Assembly: GCA_016946835.1 (NCBI GenBank)
Contig: JACVTC010000372.1
Location: forward strand, 1-36,063
From: Neocallimastix lanati (nom. inval.)
Taxonomy: Eukaryota; Neocallimastigomycota; Neocallimastigomycetes; Neocallimastigales; Neocallimastigaceae
DNA: 36,063 nucleotides
Reading direction: 5' to 3'
Positions 1 to 10,763 of the stretch are shown one piece after another (within the stretch, counting starts at the first letter, position 1; every line of letters begins with the position of its first letter). The notes below the pieces were generated by a model. That model ran no database searches. It was not told the origin of the DNA and saw only the letters and a list, made by a program, of their open reading frames with translations. The position numbers and the translations under genes are program-made.

Positions 1-487
1 CACTAGTTTCATAAATTAAATTTTAATTTGAACTATATAATATATATATTTTTATTTTTATAAATTACATATATATATAATATTTTCTTATTATATATAA
101 ATATATATATATTAATGAAATATTAAATAAATAAATTGTATATTGTTATTAATTGAAAATATTTAATATGATAACTATAATTTTATAACATTTAAAATTT
201 TAATACAATGAATTATTTTTAATTTAAAATTAATTTGTCTAATGTTTATTTTAATATTAATATTTATTTTGATATTAATATTTATTTTGATATTAAAATT
301 TACTAATATCTTAAAATAGATATTAATTATTATGAATTATCAAATTTTAAACTTAAACAATATATTTAAATAAATTAATATATTTTCTTATTTAAGAAAA
401 TTTAAAAACAAAAAATAATAAATAATATATATATATAAAATTTTTTTTTATCATAAGAATTTCCAAAAATTATTAAGTAATATAACG

Positions 488-519
<32 letters not shown>
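488..519. repeat. Poly(A) run upstream of tRNA-Lys/Asn
   Basis: There are 32 consecutive A in unit 1. The copies at 11591-11623 and 28750-28782 have 33. Together with the AT-rich sequence of 1-553 this is the only structure seen in the stretch before the first tRNA gene. Confidence 0.9.
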
Positions 520-522
<3 letters not shown>

Positions 523-553
523 AAAGCAGGAAAAAACAAAGCCAGAAAGCGTA

Positions 554-626
554 GCCCTGTTAGCTCAGTTGGTAGAGCGTGCGGCTTTTAACCGCAAGGT
601 CGGGGGTTCGAGCCCCCCATAGGGCG
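554..626 (+). tRNA. tRNA-Lys(TTT)
   Basis: A 73-nt cloverleaf. The acceptor arms GCCCTGT and ATAGGGC pair over 7 bp, the anticodon loop is CTTTTAA (anticodon TTT), and the B-box region reads GGTTCGAGC. No CCA is encoded. Only 2 nt (TA) separate it from tRNA-Asn, with no T-run terminator between, so the pair is probably co-transcribed from the upstream promoter. Confidence 0.97.
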
Positions 627-628
627 TA

Positions 629-702
629 GCTCTTATGGCGCAATTGGCTAGCGCGTTCGGCTGTTAACCGAGAGGTTGGTGGTTCAAGCCCACCTAGGAG
701 CG
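629..702 (+). tRNA. tRNA-Asn(GTT)
   Basis: A 74-nt cloverleaf with acceptor arms GCTCTTA and TAGGAGC, anticodon loop CTGTTAA (GTT), and T-arm sequence GGTTCAAGC. A TTTCTTTTTT terminator follows from 703 and would end the Lys-Asn pair. Confidence 0.97.
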
Positions 703-772
703 TTTCTTTTTTATTATTTTCATAAAATAATATTGTATTTATTAATTTTTTACAATTTAAAGCACTAAATTA

Positions 773-843
<71 letters not shown>

Positions 844-1186
844 ATATATTTATCATTGAATTAATAAATAATTTATTATTATTCGTTGTATTTTATGAGA
901 TAAAAAAGATTTATATAAAAATATAAAAAATATAAAAAAAATAAAAAAATATTAATATTAAAAATAAAAATAAAAATAAAAATAAAAATAAAAATAAAAA
1001 TAAAAATAAAAAATAAAAATATTGTATTGCTATTGACTATATTATTTATTAAAGTAAAATAATTATTAAATGTTGTCTTTTACGTAGTAAATTATTATAC
1101 CATTATATTAAAATGAATAAAATAATTTATTTTATATTTTACTAACCTATAATTATTAATTTAAATAAAAAAAATAAGGTTCAAAA
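703..1186. other. AT-rich spacer with a 58-T run and AAAAAT repeats
   Basis: No gene seen. It holds a 58-nt T run (779-836; also 58 nt in units 2 and 3 at 11883-11940 and 29042-29099) and an AAAAAT tandem tract around 958-1010. The copies in units 2 and 3 carry one AAAAAAT variant more at the end of that tract. Confidence 0.85.
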
Positions 1187-1259
1187 TGGAGAATCCGGGC
1201 GTCGATCCCGGTGCCTCTCGCATGCTAAGCGAGCGCTCTACCATTTGAGCTAATTCCCC
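1187..1259 (-). tRNA. tRNA-Ala(AGC)
   Basis: A 73-nt cloverleaf on the minus strand. The acceptor pairs GGGGAAT with ATTCTCC, the anticodon loop is TTAGCAT (AGC, wobble A34), and the discriminator is A. The 5' end lies at 1259. The empty retrotransposon target ATAT is 10-14 nt upstream, at 1270-1273. In unit 2 this gene is the insertion target. Confidence 0.97.
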
Positions 1260-1928
1260 TTCTTTGATAATATTTCTATGTTGTCTATACTTGTGGTACG
1301 AAGTAAATTTATAATTTTATTATTATTATTATTGTTATTATTATCATTATTATCATTATTATCATTATTATCATTACTTTCATATTATCATTATTATTAT
1401 TACTATCACTATTATTGTTATTATTGTTATAAATATTATTATAATTGTTATTAATATTATTATTATTTTTATTATTTAATTTTGGTATAAGTTGTTTTTA
1501 TCTATTTAATTTTTTATCTAAATAAATTAAAATTGTAATTTTTATAATTTTTATTACTTTTAAGATTGTATTTAATTTTTGTAATTTTTATTACTTTTAA
1601 GATTGTATTTAATTTTTATAATTTTTATTACTTTTAATAATGTATTTATTTTTAATTAATTATATAAAAGAAAAGTCTAATATAAAATAAGCAAATAAAT
1701 AATGTTAATAATTAATACTTAAATTTCACATAATAAATAATATATTATATATATTATATATATTATATATATTATATATATTATATATATTATATATTTT
1801 ATGTATTCTATATATTCTATAATAAATAATATATCTAAAAATTGTATAATTAAGTAAATAAATATTTTAAACTATTTCTATTTGACATATTCATTAAAGA
1901 AACAAAAAAAAAGAAAAAACCTAAAAAG
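1260..1928. other. AT-rich spacer with TTATCA and ATATT microsatellites
   Basis: No gene seen. It contains a TTATTATCA-type tract (about 1318-1436), three imperfect copies of a TTTTTATTACTTTTAA motif (about 1535-1640), and a TATATATTA tract (about 1738-1800). The whole spacer is copied in units 2 and 3. Confidence 0.85.
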
Positions 1929-2001
1929 TGCCGTTCCCAGGATTCGAACCTGGGTCGAGTCGGCCACAACGACTTATACTAAACCACTATACGAGAACGG
2001 C
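1929..2001 (-). tRNA. tRNA-His(GTG)
   Basis: A 73-nt minus-strand cloverleaf with acceptor arms GCCGTTC and GAACGGC, anticodon loop TTGTGGC (GTG), and T-arm GGTTCGAATCC. The genomic base just upstream is also G. Eukaryotic tRNA-His normally gains G-1 after transcription, so that base may or may not be retained. Confidence 0.96.
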
Positions 2002-2357
2002 CAAAATCACTTTATTTATATAAGTTTGAAAAGTATAAATTCAATATAGATTAACATTAAATAATAGTAATTATTTTACTAATTTCATATTTATATATAA
2101 AAAATTTCTTGACAATTTGATAATAATTTTAATTTAATAATTATTAGAAATCTGAATTTTGATAATAAATTTTCATTAAAATATTAAACATTATTAAAAT
2201 TAATAATAATATTAACCTTTAATTTTTTTTTTTTTAATTTCATATTATTTTTAATATTAATAAATTTAATAAATAAATAAATATATATAAAAGTACTATT
2301 AAATGAATAAATACTGAAAACGCATAAAAATTAAAAATTTAAAAAATTAAATAAAAA

Positions 2358-2430
2358 TGCGACCTCCGTGGCTTGAACACGGGACCTTTAGATCTTCAGT
2401 CTAACGCTCTCCCAGCTGAGCTAAGGTCGC
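2358..2430 (-). tRNA. tRNA-Phe(GAA)
   Basis: A 73-nt minus-strand cloverleaf with acceptor arms GCGACCT and AGGTCGC, anticodon loop CTGAAGA (GAA), and discriminator A. It lies 11 nt downstream of tRNA-Tyr on the same strand. On that strand the gap reads TTTAAAATTTA, with no run of four T. Confidence 0.97.
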
Positions 2431-2441
2431 TAAATTTTAAA

Positions 2442-2526
2442 TCCTTCGAACCGGAGTCGAACCAGTGACATGTTGATTACTATATAATTCTACAGTCAAC
2501 CGCTCTACCAACTGAGCTATCGAAGG
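2442..2526 (-). tRNA. tRNA-Tyr(GTA) with 12-nt intron
   Basis: An 85-nt minus-strand gene with acceptor arms CCTTCGA and TCGAAGG and discriminator A, giving the C1-G72/A73 pattern of eukaryotic tRNA-Tyr. The anticodon is GTA. An AT-only insertion of 12 nt (AATTATATAGTA) sits at the canonical 37/38 position, between CTGTAG and ATCAAC. Removing it leaves a normal 7-nt loop and a 73-nt tRNA. tRNA-Phe follows 11 nt downstream. Confidence 0.96.
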
Positions 2527-3330
2527 ATCTTGTAAAATTATGCCAGAGAACCAATATAAAATATACTTATTATATGTTAAACATAAAACTCTAGATTTTT
2601 AAAGAATATATTTTAATATATATCATAAAATGGATACAATTTAATGGTTTAATAATATCATTAATAAATATTTATATTTTAAATAAAAAATTATAATTAA
2701 GTACTTTAATTTATAAATTTATATATTATATTAAAAAAAAAAATTTTTTTCAGAAATTTAATTAAAATATTTTTATTAAATTAATTAATAGGTTTACATA
2801 TAAATATAATATCATGAATTATAAATAGCTATAAAAATAGATAAATTTTTTATAATTGAAAATATTACTATTTTCTATATTGTATTTATAAGTATTAATA
2901 TTATTTATGAATTTTAATTAAAATATTTATTATATAATTATATATTGATATACGCATTTCTTTATATTGTAATTAAAACTTAAATACATTACTATTATTA
3001 TTTTATGTCTTTGTTTTTATTATTTTTTTTTAAAATATTTATTTATATTTTTAATTTTTCGTTATTTATTAATTTTGATTATCATAACTTTTATTATTAA
3101 TTTAAGAATTTTTAAAATTTCGTCTAATACTTTAAAAATTGCTTACATATATATTTTATTATAACTAAATAAAAAATAAATAAAATATAAATTATAAATA
3201 ATATATAACATTTTTATATCTTAATTTATCATTACCATTAAATTATTTATTATTTGTATTAATAGAAATAAAAAAATAAAAATAAAAAAAAAAAAGAACG
3301 AAATATTGATACCAAAATTTAGTAAAAAAG
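2527..3330. other. AT-rich spacer, no gene seen
   Basis: About 800 bp of A/T-dominated sequence with no cloverleaf and no long open frame. It contains short A and T runs only (for example 2733-2749 and 3266-3296) and is the least repetitive long spacer of the unit. Copies lie between tRNA-Tyr and tRNA-Leu(AAG) in units 2 and 3. Confidence 0.75.
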
Positions 3331-3413
3331 TGAACAGAGTGGGATTCGAACCCACGCCTACGAATAGATCACGGCCTTAACGTGACGCCTTAGACCAACT
3401 CGGCCATCTGTCC
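3331..3413 (-). tRNA. tRNA-Leu(AAG)
   Basis: An 83-nt minus-strand type II tRNA with a long variable arm. Acceptor arms are GGACAGA and TCTGTTC, the anticodon loop is TTAAGGC (AAG, wobble A34), the D-arm has the Leu-like GGCCGAGTTGGTCTAAGGC, and the discriminator is A. Confidence 0.97.
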
Positions 3414-3644
3414 AAGTTAATAATTTTTAATTGAAATTTTCTTTTCTACCAATACTAAATTATCATTATATGATAATAATGTTATCAATGATATATACTA
3501 TGCTAAAATTATTAACTAAATAATATAAATAGTAAATAGTGCAATTAATCATAATCGATTTTAATTTTATTAGTAAATACTATATATGTATTTAAATTTT
3601 AATTTAATTTAATCAAAATCTAGAAAAAAAAAGATCAAAAGTAA

Positions 3645-3716
3645 TTCCGCATCGGGGAATCGAACCCCGGCCGCCACGGTGAAAGCGTGGAATCCTAGCC
3701 ACTGGACCAATGCGGA
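3645..3716 (-). tRNA. tRNA-Glu(TTC)
   Basis: A 72-nt minus-strand cloverleaf with acceptor arms TCCGCAT and ATGCGGA, anticodon loop CTTTCAC (TTC), and T-arm GGTTCGATTCC. Confidence 0.97.
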
Positions 3717-4283
3717 TCTTGTTGTTTTAAACTTTCATTTCTTGCTTTTTTATTATATCTTTGTAGTGCAAAATTTTTCAATAGGTTAGGATTATTAATT
3801 TTATTATTAATATTATTAAATTATTAATATTACTAAATTATTACATTTTTTCTTAAATTTTATATAATTAAACTTTACATTATTTAAATTAATTGTTTAA
3901 AGTTATTTATTAATATCTTTTCATTTTTTTTTTCTTATTTAAATTTTTATTTATCTAGTATTATTTTATTTATATTTTTATTTTTTCTTTTTTTTTTTAT
4001 TTTTTAATTTTCTTTTTTCATTTTTGTCTTTATTTAATAAATAATATTTTTCAAGTTAATTGTAATACTTAAAAGTGAATTTGTTTGATTCAATATAATC
4101 TTAGCAAAACTTCTAAATATAATTTATAATATTAATAAATTAATATATATGCATTTCAATGTACTTAATTTAATATTTATTATTAATAATAAATAATTAT
4201 TTTTAATTTTATTTCATTCTTAAATTAGTTTTGAAAATAACAAATATATATATATATATATATATTACTATTATTTTATAATG

Positions 4284-4321
<38 letters not shown>

Positions 4322-4821
4322 AAAAAATTAAATTAATATTAAAATATTATAAATTGCGAAAATTTTATATTTTATTTATTTTATTTATTTATTTTATACT
4401 TTAAGTTTAGTTATTAAATTTTAATTTACCTTATTTTTAATTTAGTTTTAGTTTTTCTGTTTGATTGTTCCATTATCTTCAAAAGTTTTTATAAGCTATT
4501 TTAATATTAAATATTATATATAAATTAAAATAAAATTAACAGTTATTTATTTATTAAAATTATTTCCAATAAGTTTATTTAATTTCTTAAAATACTAAAT
4601 TTTAATTTTTAATTATTTTTAAACATTTATATTATATATTAATAAATATATTATAATTATTTAATTTAATAAATATATAATATATATTTAATTAATATAT
4701 CTATTCAATTAATATATCTATTTAATTGAAGTGATATTGATAATTTTATAAATAATTTATAAATATTTTATATTGTAAATTATTATACAATATAGAAAAT
4801 TTTGAAAAATTTTGTCAGATT
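3717..4821. other. AT-rich spacer with 35-A run, no gene seen
   Basis: About 1.1 kb without a gene. It holds T-rich tracts (3917-4022), an AT dinucleotide run (about 4244-4264), a 35-A run (4284-4318), and TTTATTTATT tracts (about 4368-4396). Confidence 0.8.
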
Positions 4822-4895
4822 GATTTCGTGGTGTAGTCGGTTATCACGTCTGTCTAACACACAGACGGTCCCCGGTTCGAATCCGGGCGAAATCA
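4822..4895 (+). tRNA. tRNA-Val(AAC), copy a
   Basis: A 74-nt cloverleaf with acceptor arms GATTTCG and CGAAATC, anticodon loop CTAACAC (AAC), and T-arm GGTTCGAATCC. It is identical in sequence to the second Val gene of the unit at 7188-7261, but its flanks differ. tRNA-Ser starts 6 nt downstream (gap TTATTT). Confidence 0.97.
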
Positions 4896-4901
4896 TTATT
4901 T

Positions 4902-4983
4902 GACAGCATGTCCGAGTGGTTAAGGAGTGTGACTAGAAATCACATAGGCTCTGCCTGCGCAGGTTCAAGTCCTGCTGCTGTCG
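4902..4983 (+). tRNA. tRNA-Ser(AGA)
   Basis: An 82-nt type II tRNA with acceptor arms GACAGCA and TGCTGTC, anticodon loop CTAGAAA (AGA, wobble A34), a long GC-containing variable arm, and discriminator G as expected for eukaryotic Ser. A TTTTT terminator follows at 4984. Confidence 0.97.
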
Positions 4984-5306
4984 TTTTTACTTTATTTTTA
5001 TTATAAAAATGCAATTATACATTTAATTTTATATATTAAAAAACTCAAAAAAAAAAAAAAAAAAAAAACTCAAAAAAAAAAAAAGTTAATATTAAAATGC
5101 AATATGAAATTTTTAAAAATTGTTATTTTTTTTTTTTTTTTTTTTAATTTTTTTATTTTTTATTTTATTTTTATTTTTTTTTTGTTTTGTTTTTATTTAT
5201 TTATTTATTTTTTTATTTTCATTTATTTATTTGCATTTTTATTTTCTTTTTTATTTTTATTTTATTAAAAACAAAAACAAAAAACAAAAATTAAAATATA
5301 AAAAAG
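4984..5306. other. Homopolymer-rich spacer (A runs then T-rich tract)
   Basis: No gene is credible. A runs (about 5046-5084) are followed by T-rich DNA (about 5120-5265). A reading frame through the T-rich part would encode only Phe/Leu/Ile and runs into the tRNA-Lys gene, so it is compositional noise. Confidence 0.85.
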
Positions 5307-5379
5307 CGCCCAACGTGGGGGTCGAACCCACAACCTTGAGATTAAGAGTCTCACGCTCTACCGATTGAGCTAGCCGGGC
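5307..5379 (-). tRNA. tRNA-Lys(CTT), copy a
   Basis: A 73-nt minus-strand cloverleaf with acceptor arms GCCCGGC and GTTGGGC, anticodon loop CTCTTAA (CTT), and discriminator G. It is second in an Ile-Lys pair with 8 nt between the genes. The same pair occurs inverted at 10674-10836. Confidence 0.97.
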
Positions 5380-5387
5380 AAATGAAA

Positions 5388-5461
5388 TGCTCTGTGCAGG
5401 GGTCGAACCTGCGACCTTGGCGTTATTAGCACCACGCTCTAACCGACTGAGCTAACAGAGC
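5388..5461 (-). tRNA. tRNA-Ile(AAT), copy a
   Basis: A 74-nt minus-strand cloverleaf with acceptor arms GCTCTGT and ACAGAGC, anticodon loop CTAATAA (AAT, wobble A34), and discriminator A. It is first in the minus-strand Ile-Lys pair; the gap TTTCATTT has no run of four T. Confidence 0.97.
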
Positions 5462-5515
5462 TATTTTAGCTTTGTTTCGAAAAATATTTTTGAAATAGGG
5501 TATATTATTTAATAT

Positions 5516-5558
5516 ATTATATAATATATTATTTATTATTATTTATTATTATTTATTA

Positions 5559-5609
<51 letters not shown>

Positions 5610-5736
5610 TATTATTATTTATTATTATTTATTATTATTTATTATTATTTATTATTATTTATTATTATTTATTATTATTTATTATTATTTATTATTATTT
5701 ATTATTATTTATTATTATTTATTATTATTTATTATT
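5516..5736. repeat. ATTATTATTT decamer / TTA tract
   Basis: Period-10 repeats of ATTATTATTT surround a pure TTA core (about 5561-5608). Copies lie at about 22775-22989 and 33785-34001, with nearly the same length. Confidence 0.9.
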
Positions 5737-6062
5737 AATACTTAAATTTATAAATTAGAAATATAATATAATACACATATATTATTGTATTATGTAGTTC
5801 ATACTATCAAAAAAATATTTAAATAAAATTATAATTAATTTGAATATTTGTAATATTATATTATTCTAATAAATTTAGAAATATTTAATTTTTATTTTAT
5901 TTTTAGCAAAAAAAAATATATTTTAAGTAATAATATTAAAAAAATTTTTTTTATAATATTTTGTAAGTATTAAAACGAATATTTTATTTTTAATAAAAAA
6001 AAATCAAAAGTAAAGAAACTAAAAAAAAAAAAAATACTATAAAAGAATTTATTATATATTAA

Positions 6063-6719
<657 letters not shown>

Positions 6720-6940
6720 TAATAAATAAATATTATTATTAAATTTTATTAATCTATATCAAAGCAGTTGATAAATAATTATTAATTAATTAATAATTAA
6801 TACGAAATATTAAAATTAAAATCTAAACTAGTCAAAGACTAGGATTTTATAAATTATATTGTAATATTATTATTTAATATTAAATATTGTGATTAATAAT
6901 TTCATACTAAATTTAAATATAATTTTAAATTATATCAATG

Positions 6941-6990
6941 TTCTAAAATATTCTAAAATATTCTAAAATATTCTAAAATATTCTAAAATA
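6941..6990. repeat. Five exact copies of TTCTAAAATA
   Basis: A 10-bp minisatellite, exactly five copies in each unit (also 24099-24148 and 35090-35139), about 120 bp upstream of tRNA-Arg. Confidence 0.93.
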
Positions 6991-7109
6991 TTATATATTA
7001 ATGATGGAAATATTTTACTATGGGTAAAATACTTTAATTACTATCTATTGTCTGAAAGCCTAAAAGGATCTAAGGAAAATAAAACAGGAATATTAAAATT
7101 TTTAAATGC

Positions 7110-7183
7110 GGGCTGTTAGTTCAGTTGGATAGAACGCTTGACTACGGATCAAGAGGTCGCAGGTTCAAGTCCTGCATAGCTCG
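7110..7183 (+). tRNA. tRNA-Arg(ACG), matches the retrotransposon primer site
   Basis: A 74-nt cloverleaf with acceptor arms GGGCTGT and ATAGCTC, anticodon loop CTACGGA (ACG, wobble A34), and discriminator G. Its last 15 nt plus the added CCA are exactly complementary to the 18-nt primer-binding site of the retrotransposon at 12980-12997. This tRNA is therefore the likely reverse-transcription primer. Four T separate it from tRNA-Val. Confidence 0.97.
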
Positions 7184-7187
7184 TTTT

Positions 7188-7261
7188 GATTTCGTGGTGT
7201 AGTCGGTTATCACGTCTGTCTAACACACAGACGGTCCCCGGTTCGAATCCGGGCGAAATCA
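7188..7261 (+). tRNA. tRNA-Val(AAC), copy b
   Basis: A 74-nt tRNA identical to 4822-4895, here 4 nt downstream of tRNA-Arg. A TTTTTTTT terminator follows at 7263. Only the tRNA body is shared between the two Val loci. Confidence 0.97.
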
Positions 7262-7450
7262 TTTTTTTTACATCATTTTCTAGATATAAATTAAAAATGC
7301 TAAAAAAAAAGAAAAAATTTAATATTTTTAATTTAATTATTATAGCAAATATTAATTTTTCGTTTCTCAAAATATTTTCGTTTCGTAAAAATAAAAGAAC
7401 TAAAATGTACAATACATATAAATATATTTAGCTTTAGCAATAAAAAGAAC

Positions 7451-7533
7451 TGCCAAGAGTGAGGTTCGAACTCACGCCTCTTTCGAGACCGCATCTTAAG
7501 TGCGGCGCCTTAGACCGACTCGGCCATCTTGGC
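7451..7533 (-). tRNA. tRNA-Leu(TAA)
   Basis: An 83-nt minus-strand type II tRNA with acceptor arms GCCAAGA and TCTTGGC, anticodon loop CTTAAGA (TAA), a long variable arm, and discriminator A. This gene and everything after it in the unit are missing from truncated unit 3. Confidence 0.97.
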
Positions 7534-7799
7534 TAAATATAAGTTTATTTTCTTTTTAATTTATTTTTAAGATCAGTTTCTTTTCATTTAATTATTTTTT
7601 TAATTTAAAAAATTAATCTATAGCATATTATAATTTTATGGTACTATTAATGGAAAAATAAATTGATATATGTCTAAACGAACAAATAATAATAAAATTA
7701 ATTATTAATGTTATAATAAATATAATTATATTAAGTATATGGATAAATTATGTTTAATGATATAGTATAATATTATTAATAAAGATTATAAGTAAACTT

Positions 7800-7850
<51 letters not shown>

Positions 7851-8260
7851 TATATGTATTTATTTATTTATGCTTTTTCAGTTTTAAATTTTATAATTAA
7901 TCTTATAATCTTATAATCTTATAATTTGAAATATCTATAAAATAAATTAATTATAATAAAATGTAATAATAAAAAATATTTATATTTATATTTATATTTA
8001 TAAGAATGCCAATGATTTTCTAAAGCATAAATAAAAAATATTTATTTTTAAATAATTATTATTATATAATTTTAATAAAAGATCAAATATAATAGCATTA
8101 CTAAGTATGAATAATGAATAAAATAGTAAATAAATAAAATATATAATAAAATAAAAATCTGTAACTAAAAATAATGTTGAAATAATTATGTTATTGATAT
8201 ATATTATATGTACTTAGGATAAGTCTTTCTTTTCAACAGAATTCGGAAAAAACAACTAAG
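7534..8260. other. AT-rich spacer with short AAT and TTATAATC repeats
   Basis: No gene seen. It contains an AAT run (about 7801-7850), TCTTATAA repeats (about 7898-7925), and a TATATT tract (about 7978-8002). Confidence 0.8.
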
Positions 8261-8331
8261 GCATTGATGGTTTAGTGGTATAATTACCGCCTGCCACGCG
8301 GTAGACCCGGGTTCGATTCCCGGTCAATGCA
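8261..8331 (+). tRNA. tRNA-Gly(GCC)
   Basis: A 71-nt cloverleaf with acceptor arms GCATTGA and TCAATGC, anticodon loop CTGCCAC (GCC), and discriminator A. Only TTT separates it from tRNA-Thr, so a Gly-Thr dimeric transcript is likely. Confidence 0.97.
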
Positions 8332-8334
8332 TTT

Positions 8335-8407
8335 GCCTTCATGGCTCAGTCGGCAGAGCATCCCCCTAGTAAGGGGAAGGTCATCGGTTCGATTCCGATT
8401 GAAGGCA
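8335..8407 (+). tRNA. tRNA-Thr(AGT)
   Basis: A 73-nt cloverleaf with acceptor arms GCCTTCA and TGAAGGC, anticodon loop CTAGTAA (AGT, wobble A34), and discriminator A. T-rich DNA (from 8408) terminates the pair. Confidence 0.97.
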
Positions 8408-8656
8408 TTATTTTTATTTTATTTTATTTTTTTTTTTTTTAATTTCAAAAAGTAATATATAAATTAAATTTTTAATAATTATTGCATTTCATCAGTGTAT
8501 ATGTTAATTTACAAAATTAGAAAAGTTGAATTTCATCTTATAATATTTTAACTTTTACATTTAATTAAATTATTTATAATGTTTTAACTTTCACATTTAA
8601 TTAAATTATTTACAGTTTTAATTTATGTTCTATACAAGGAATTATTATTTATTACG

Positions 8657-8693
<37 letters not shown>

Positions 8694-9029
8694 CTATTAT
8701 GAATTAAATGATTTTCACACTAATATTTAAATAAATAAATAATTAATTACGCAATTATTAAAGTTAACATATACATTTTTAAAATAAAAATTAAAATAAA
8801 TAAAATAATAAATATAAATATATATATATATATTTATAATTATTATATAATATATTTTAAACTTAAATATTACTAATTTTTTTAATTTAAATCAAAATTT
8901 CATTTTAACTTTAAATTGTATATTTGATATTAATTTAAAAATACCAAATGATAAAATCAAACTAAATTTTATTTTCTATATTTTTATGGGGTTGTTAGTT
9001 GTTTAAAAATAAATTTAAAAACAAGATAA
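8408..9029. other. AT-rich spacer, T run, short direct repeats
   Basis: No gene seen. It contains a T run (about 8661-8691, one base shorter in unit 2) and two copies of a TTTTAACTTTYACATTTAATTA-like motif (about 8547-8607). Confidence 0.78.
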
Positions 9030-9101
9030 GGCTCATTGGTCTAGTAGTATGATTCTCGCTTTGGGTGCGAGAGGTCCCGGGTTCAATTCCCGGATGAGCC
9101 C
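9030..9101 (+). tRNA. tRNA-Pro(TGG)
   Basis: A 72-nt cloverleaf with acceptor arms GGCTCAT and ATGAGCC, anticodon loop TTTGGGT (TGG), discriminator C, and T-arm GGTTCAATTCC. A CTCTTTTTT terminator follows. Confidence 0.97.
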
Positions 9102-9454
9102 CTCTTTTTTAATTTTGACTTTTTATAATAGTTATTACTTTTATAAATTCATTTTTAAAATCTACTGATAATTAGTATCAGAATTTAAATAAAAGAGCGA
9201 AGCAAAAATATTTTGAAAAAAAGTAATAAATGTATTAAAATATTAATTTTATTCATAATTTTAGCAATATTTTATAATTTAAATAATAAATATATATAAA
9301 TATAAATAAATATCTAAAATATAATTAATTAATACAAATAAAGGAATAAATACTATCTTAAAATCATATATTAATAATAAATTTAAACACTTATCAATTA
9401 TATTAAATTGTAAGGTATACAAGAATATTATATATTTAATAATTTACTAAATAT
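9102..9454. other. AT-rich spacer, nothing recognised
   Basis: 353 bp of A/T-rich sequence without a cloverleaf, long frame or strong repeat. Confidence 0.75.
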
Positions 9455-9526
9455 GGTTCTATAGTGTAGCGGTTAGCACATTGGACTTTGAATCCAATAA
9501 CTCGAGTTCAAATCTCGATAGGACCT
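9455..9526 (+). tRNA. tRNA-Gln(TTG)
   Basis: A 72-nt cloverleaf with acceptor arms GGTTCTA and TAGGACC, anticodon loop CTTTGAA (TTG), and discriminator T. The A-box region TAGTGTAGCGG and the T-arm AGTTCAAATCT are intact. AATTTTT follows. Confidence 0.96.
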
Positions 9527-9732
9527 AATTTTTAATTATATTTTTAACAATTTTTAACAATTTTAACAATTTTAAAAATTACTAAATATTAATATATTAA
9601 CTTTTATTTTTATCTTTATCTTTAGTTTTTTAGCATTTAATAATAATAATATTTTTTGTAAAAAAAAAAAAAAAGAAAATATTCTAATAAAAATAAAATT
9701 ATATTGTTAATAAAAAAAATGAAAAAGGCTTA

Positions 9733-9804
9733 CTCCCAGGCGGGGAATTGAACCCCGGTCTCCCGCGTGACAGGCGGGGATACTCACCACTATACTACCT
9801 GGGA
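9733..9804 (-). tRNA. tRNA-Asp(GTC)
   Basis: A 72-nt minus-strand cloverleaf with acceptor arms TCCCAGG and CCTGGGA, anticodon loop CTGTCAC (GTC), and discriminator G. Confidence 0.97.
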
Positions 9805-10673
9805 TGGCTTTAATTATTTTTTGATCTTATTTTGTCATATACACTATGTCACCGAATTTTAAAGTATGATCATGTAATTAAAGCATTTAATTAGAATTTA
9901 GAATTTCATTAAATAAAATATATTCAATATAAATTTATTTCAACATTTAAATCATGTTATACTTATTTAATTGTATTTTGTACTTAAATTTAATTGTATT
10001 TTGTACTTAATTTTAAAGATAAAGATTTTTATGAAAACTTAATTTTTTATTTTTATTATTTTAATAAATATATATAAATATATATAAATTAAATATATAA
10101 TATTTATAAATATTAAGAATTAATCAATAAAACATACTATAATATTGAAATTAAAATAAATATTATATTATTCAATTATTTAATATTATATAATCAAAAA
10201 TGTATAATTCATTTTAATTATTTGCTTTTGACTTTTTTTTATTTTTATTTTTATTGCTTTCTTTTATTTTATTTATTATTTTATTTATTATTTTATTTAT
10301 TATTTTATTTATTATTTTATTTATTATTTTATTTTATTTTTATTTTTATTTTTATTTTTATTTTTATTTTTATTTTTATTTTTATTTTTATTTTTATTTT
10401 TATTTTTATTTTTATTTTTATTTTTATTTTTATTTTTATTTTTATTTTTATTTTTAATATATTGTATTCGAGTTTAAATGATATTTAATTGTTAATTAAT
10501 TATTTCATTTTCAGTTGAATAATAATTCATAAATTTAATTTTTATCTCCATAATTATTTATAAATTTATTTTTAAAAATTTTTTTCATAAATACTACATA
10601 AAAACAAAAATTATTTTATAACCATTTGATTTTTAGTAGTACAAGATTTATTCTTAATTTTAATCATAGGCAA
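9805..10673. other. AT-rich spacer with TTTTTA microsatellite
   Basis: No gene seen. A TTATTTTA tract (about 10263-10335) passes into a long TTTTTA run (about 10336-10455). Open frames through it encode only Ile/Phe or Tyr/Phe alternations and are artefacts of the repeat. The unit 2 copy is at about 27424-27614. Confidence 0.85.
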
Positions 10674-10747
10674 GCTCTGTTAGCTCAGTCGGTTAGAGCG
10701 TGGTGCTAATAACGCCAAGGTCGCAGGTTCGACCCCTGCACAGAGCA
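10674..10747 (+). tRNA. tRNA-Ile(AAT), copy b
   Basis: A 74-nt gene identical in sequence to the minus-strand Ile gene at 5388-5461. It is first in a plus-strand Ile-Lys pair with a 16-nt gap lacking a T run. Confidence 0.97.
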
Positions 10748-10763
10748 AACTGAATGTAAAATT

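Noticed and set aside
5120-5368. 82-codon open frame (also at 22374 and 33383)
   Set aside because: Its protein is Phe/Leu/Ile from T runs, and its end is the reverse of the tRNA-Lys(CTT) gene.
7149-7431. Overlapping open frames on both strands (also at 24306-24588)
   Set aside because: Their only complex parts are translations of tRNA-Arg and tRNA-Val; the rest is AT-rich spacer.
10222-10488. 88- and 67-codon frames of Phe-Ile and Phe-Tyr alternation (also at 27381)
   Set aside because: They are translations of the TTTTTA microsatellite.
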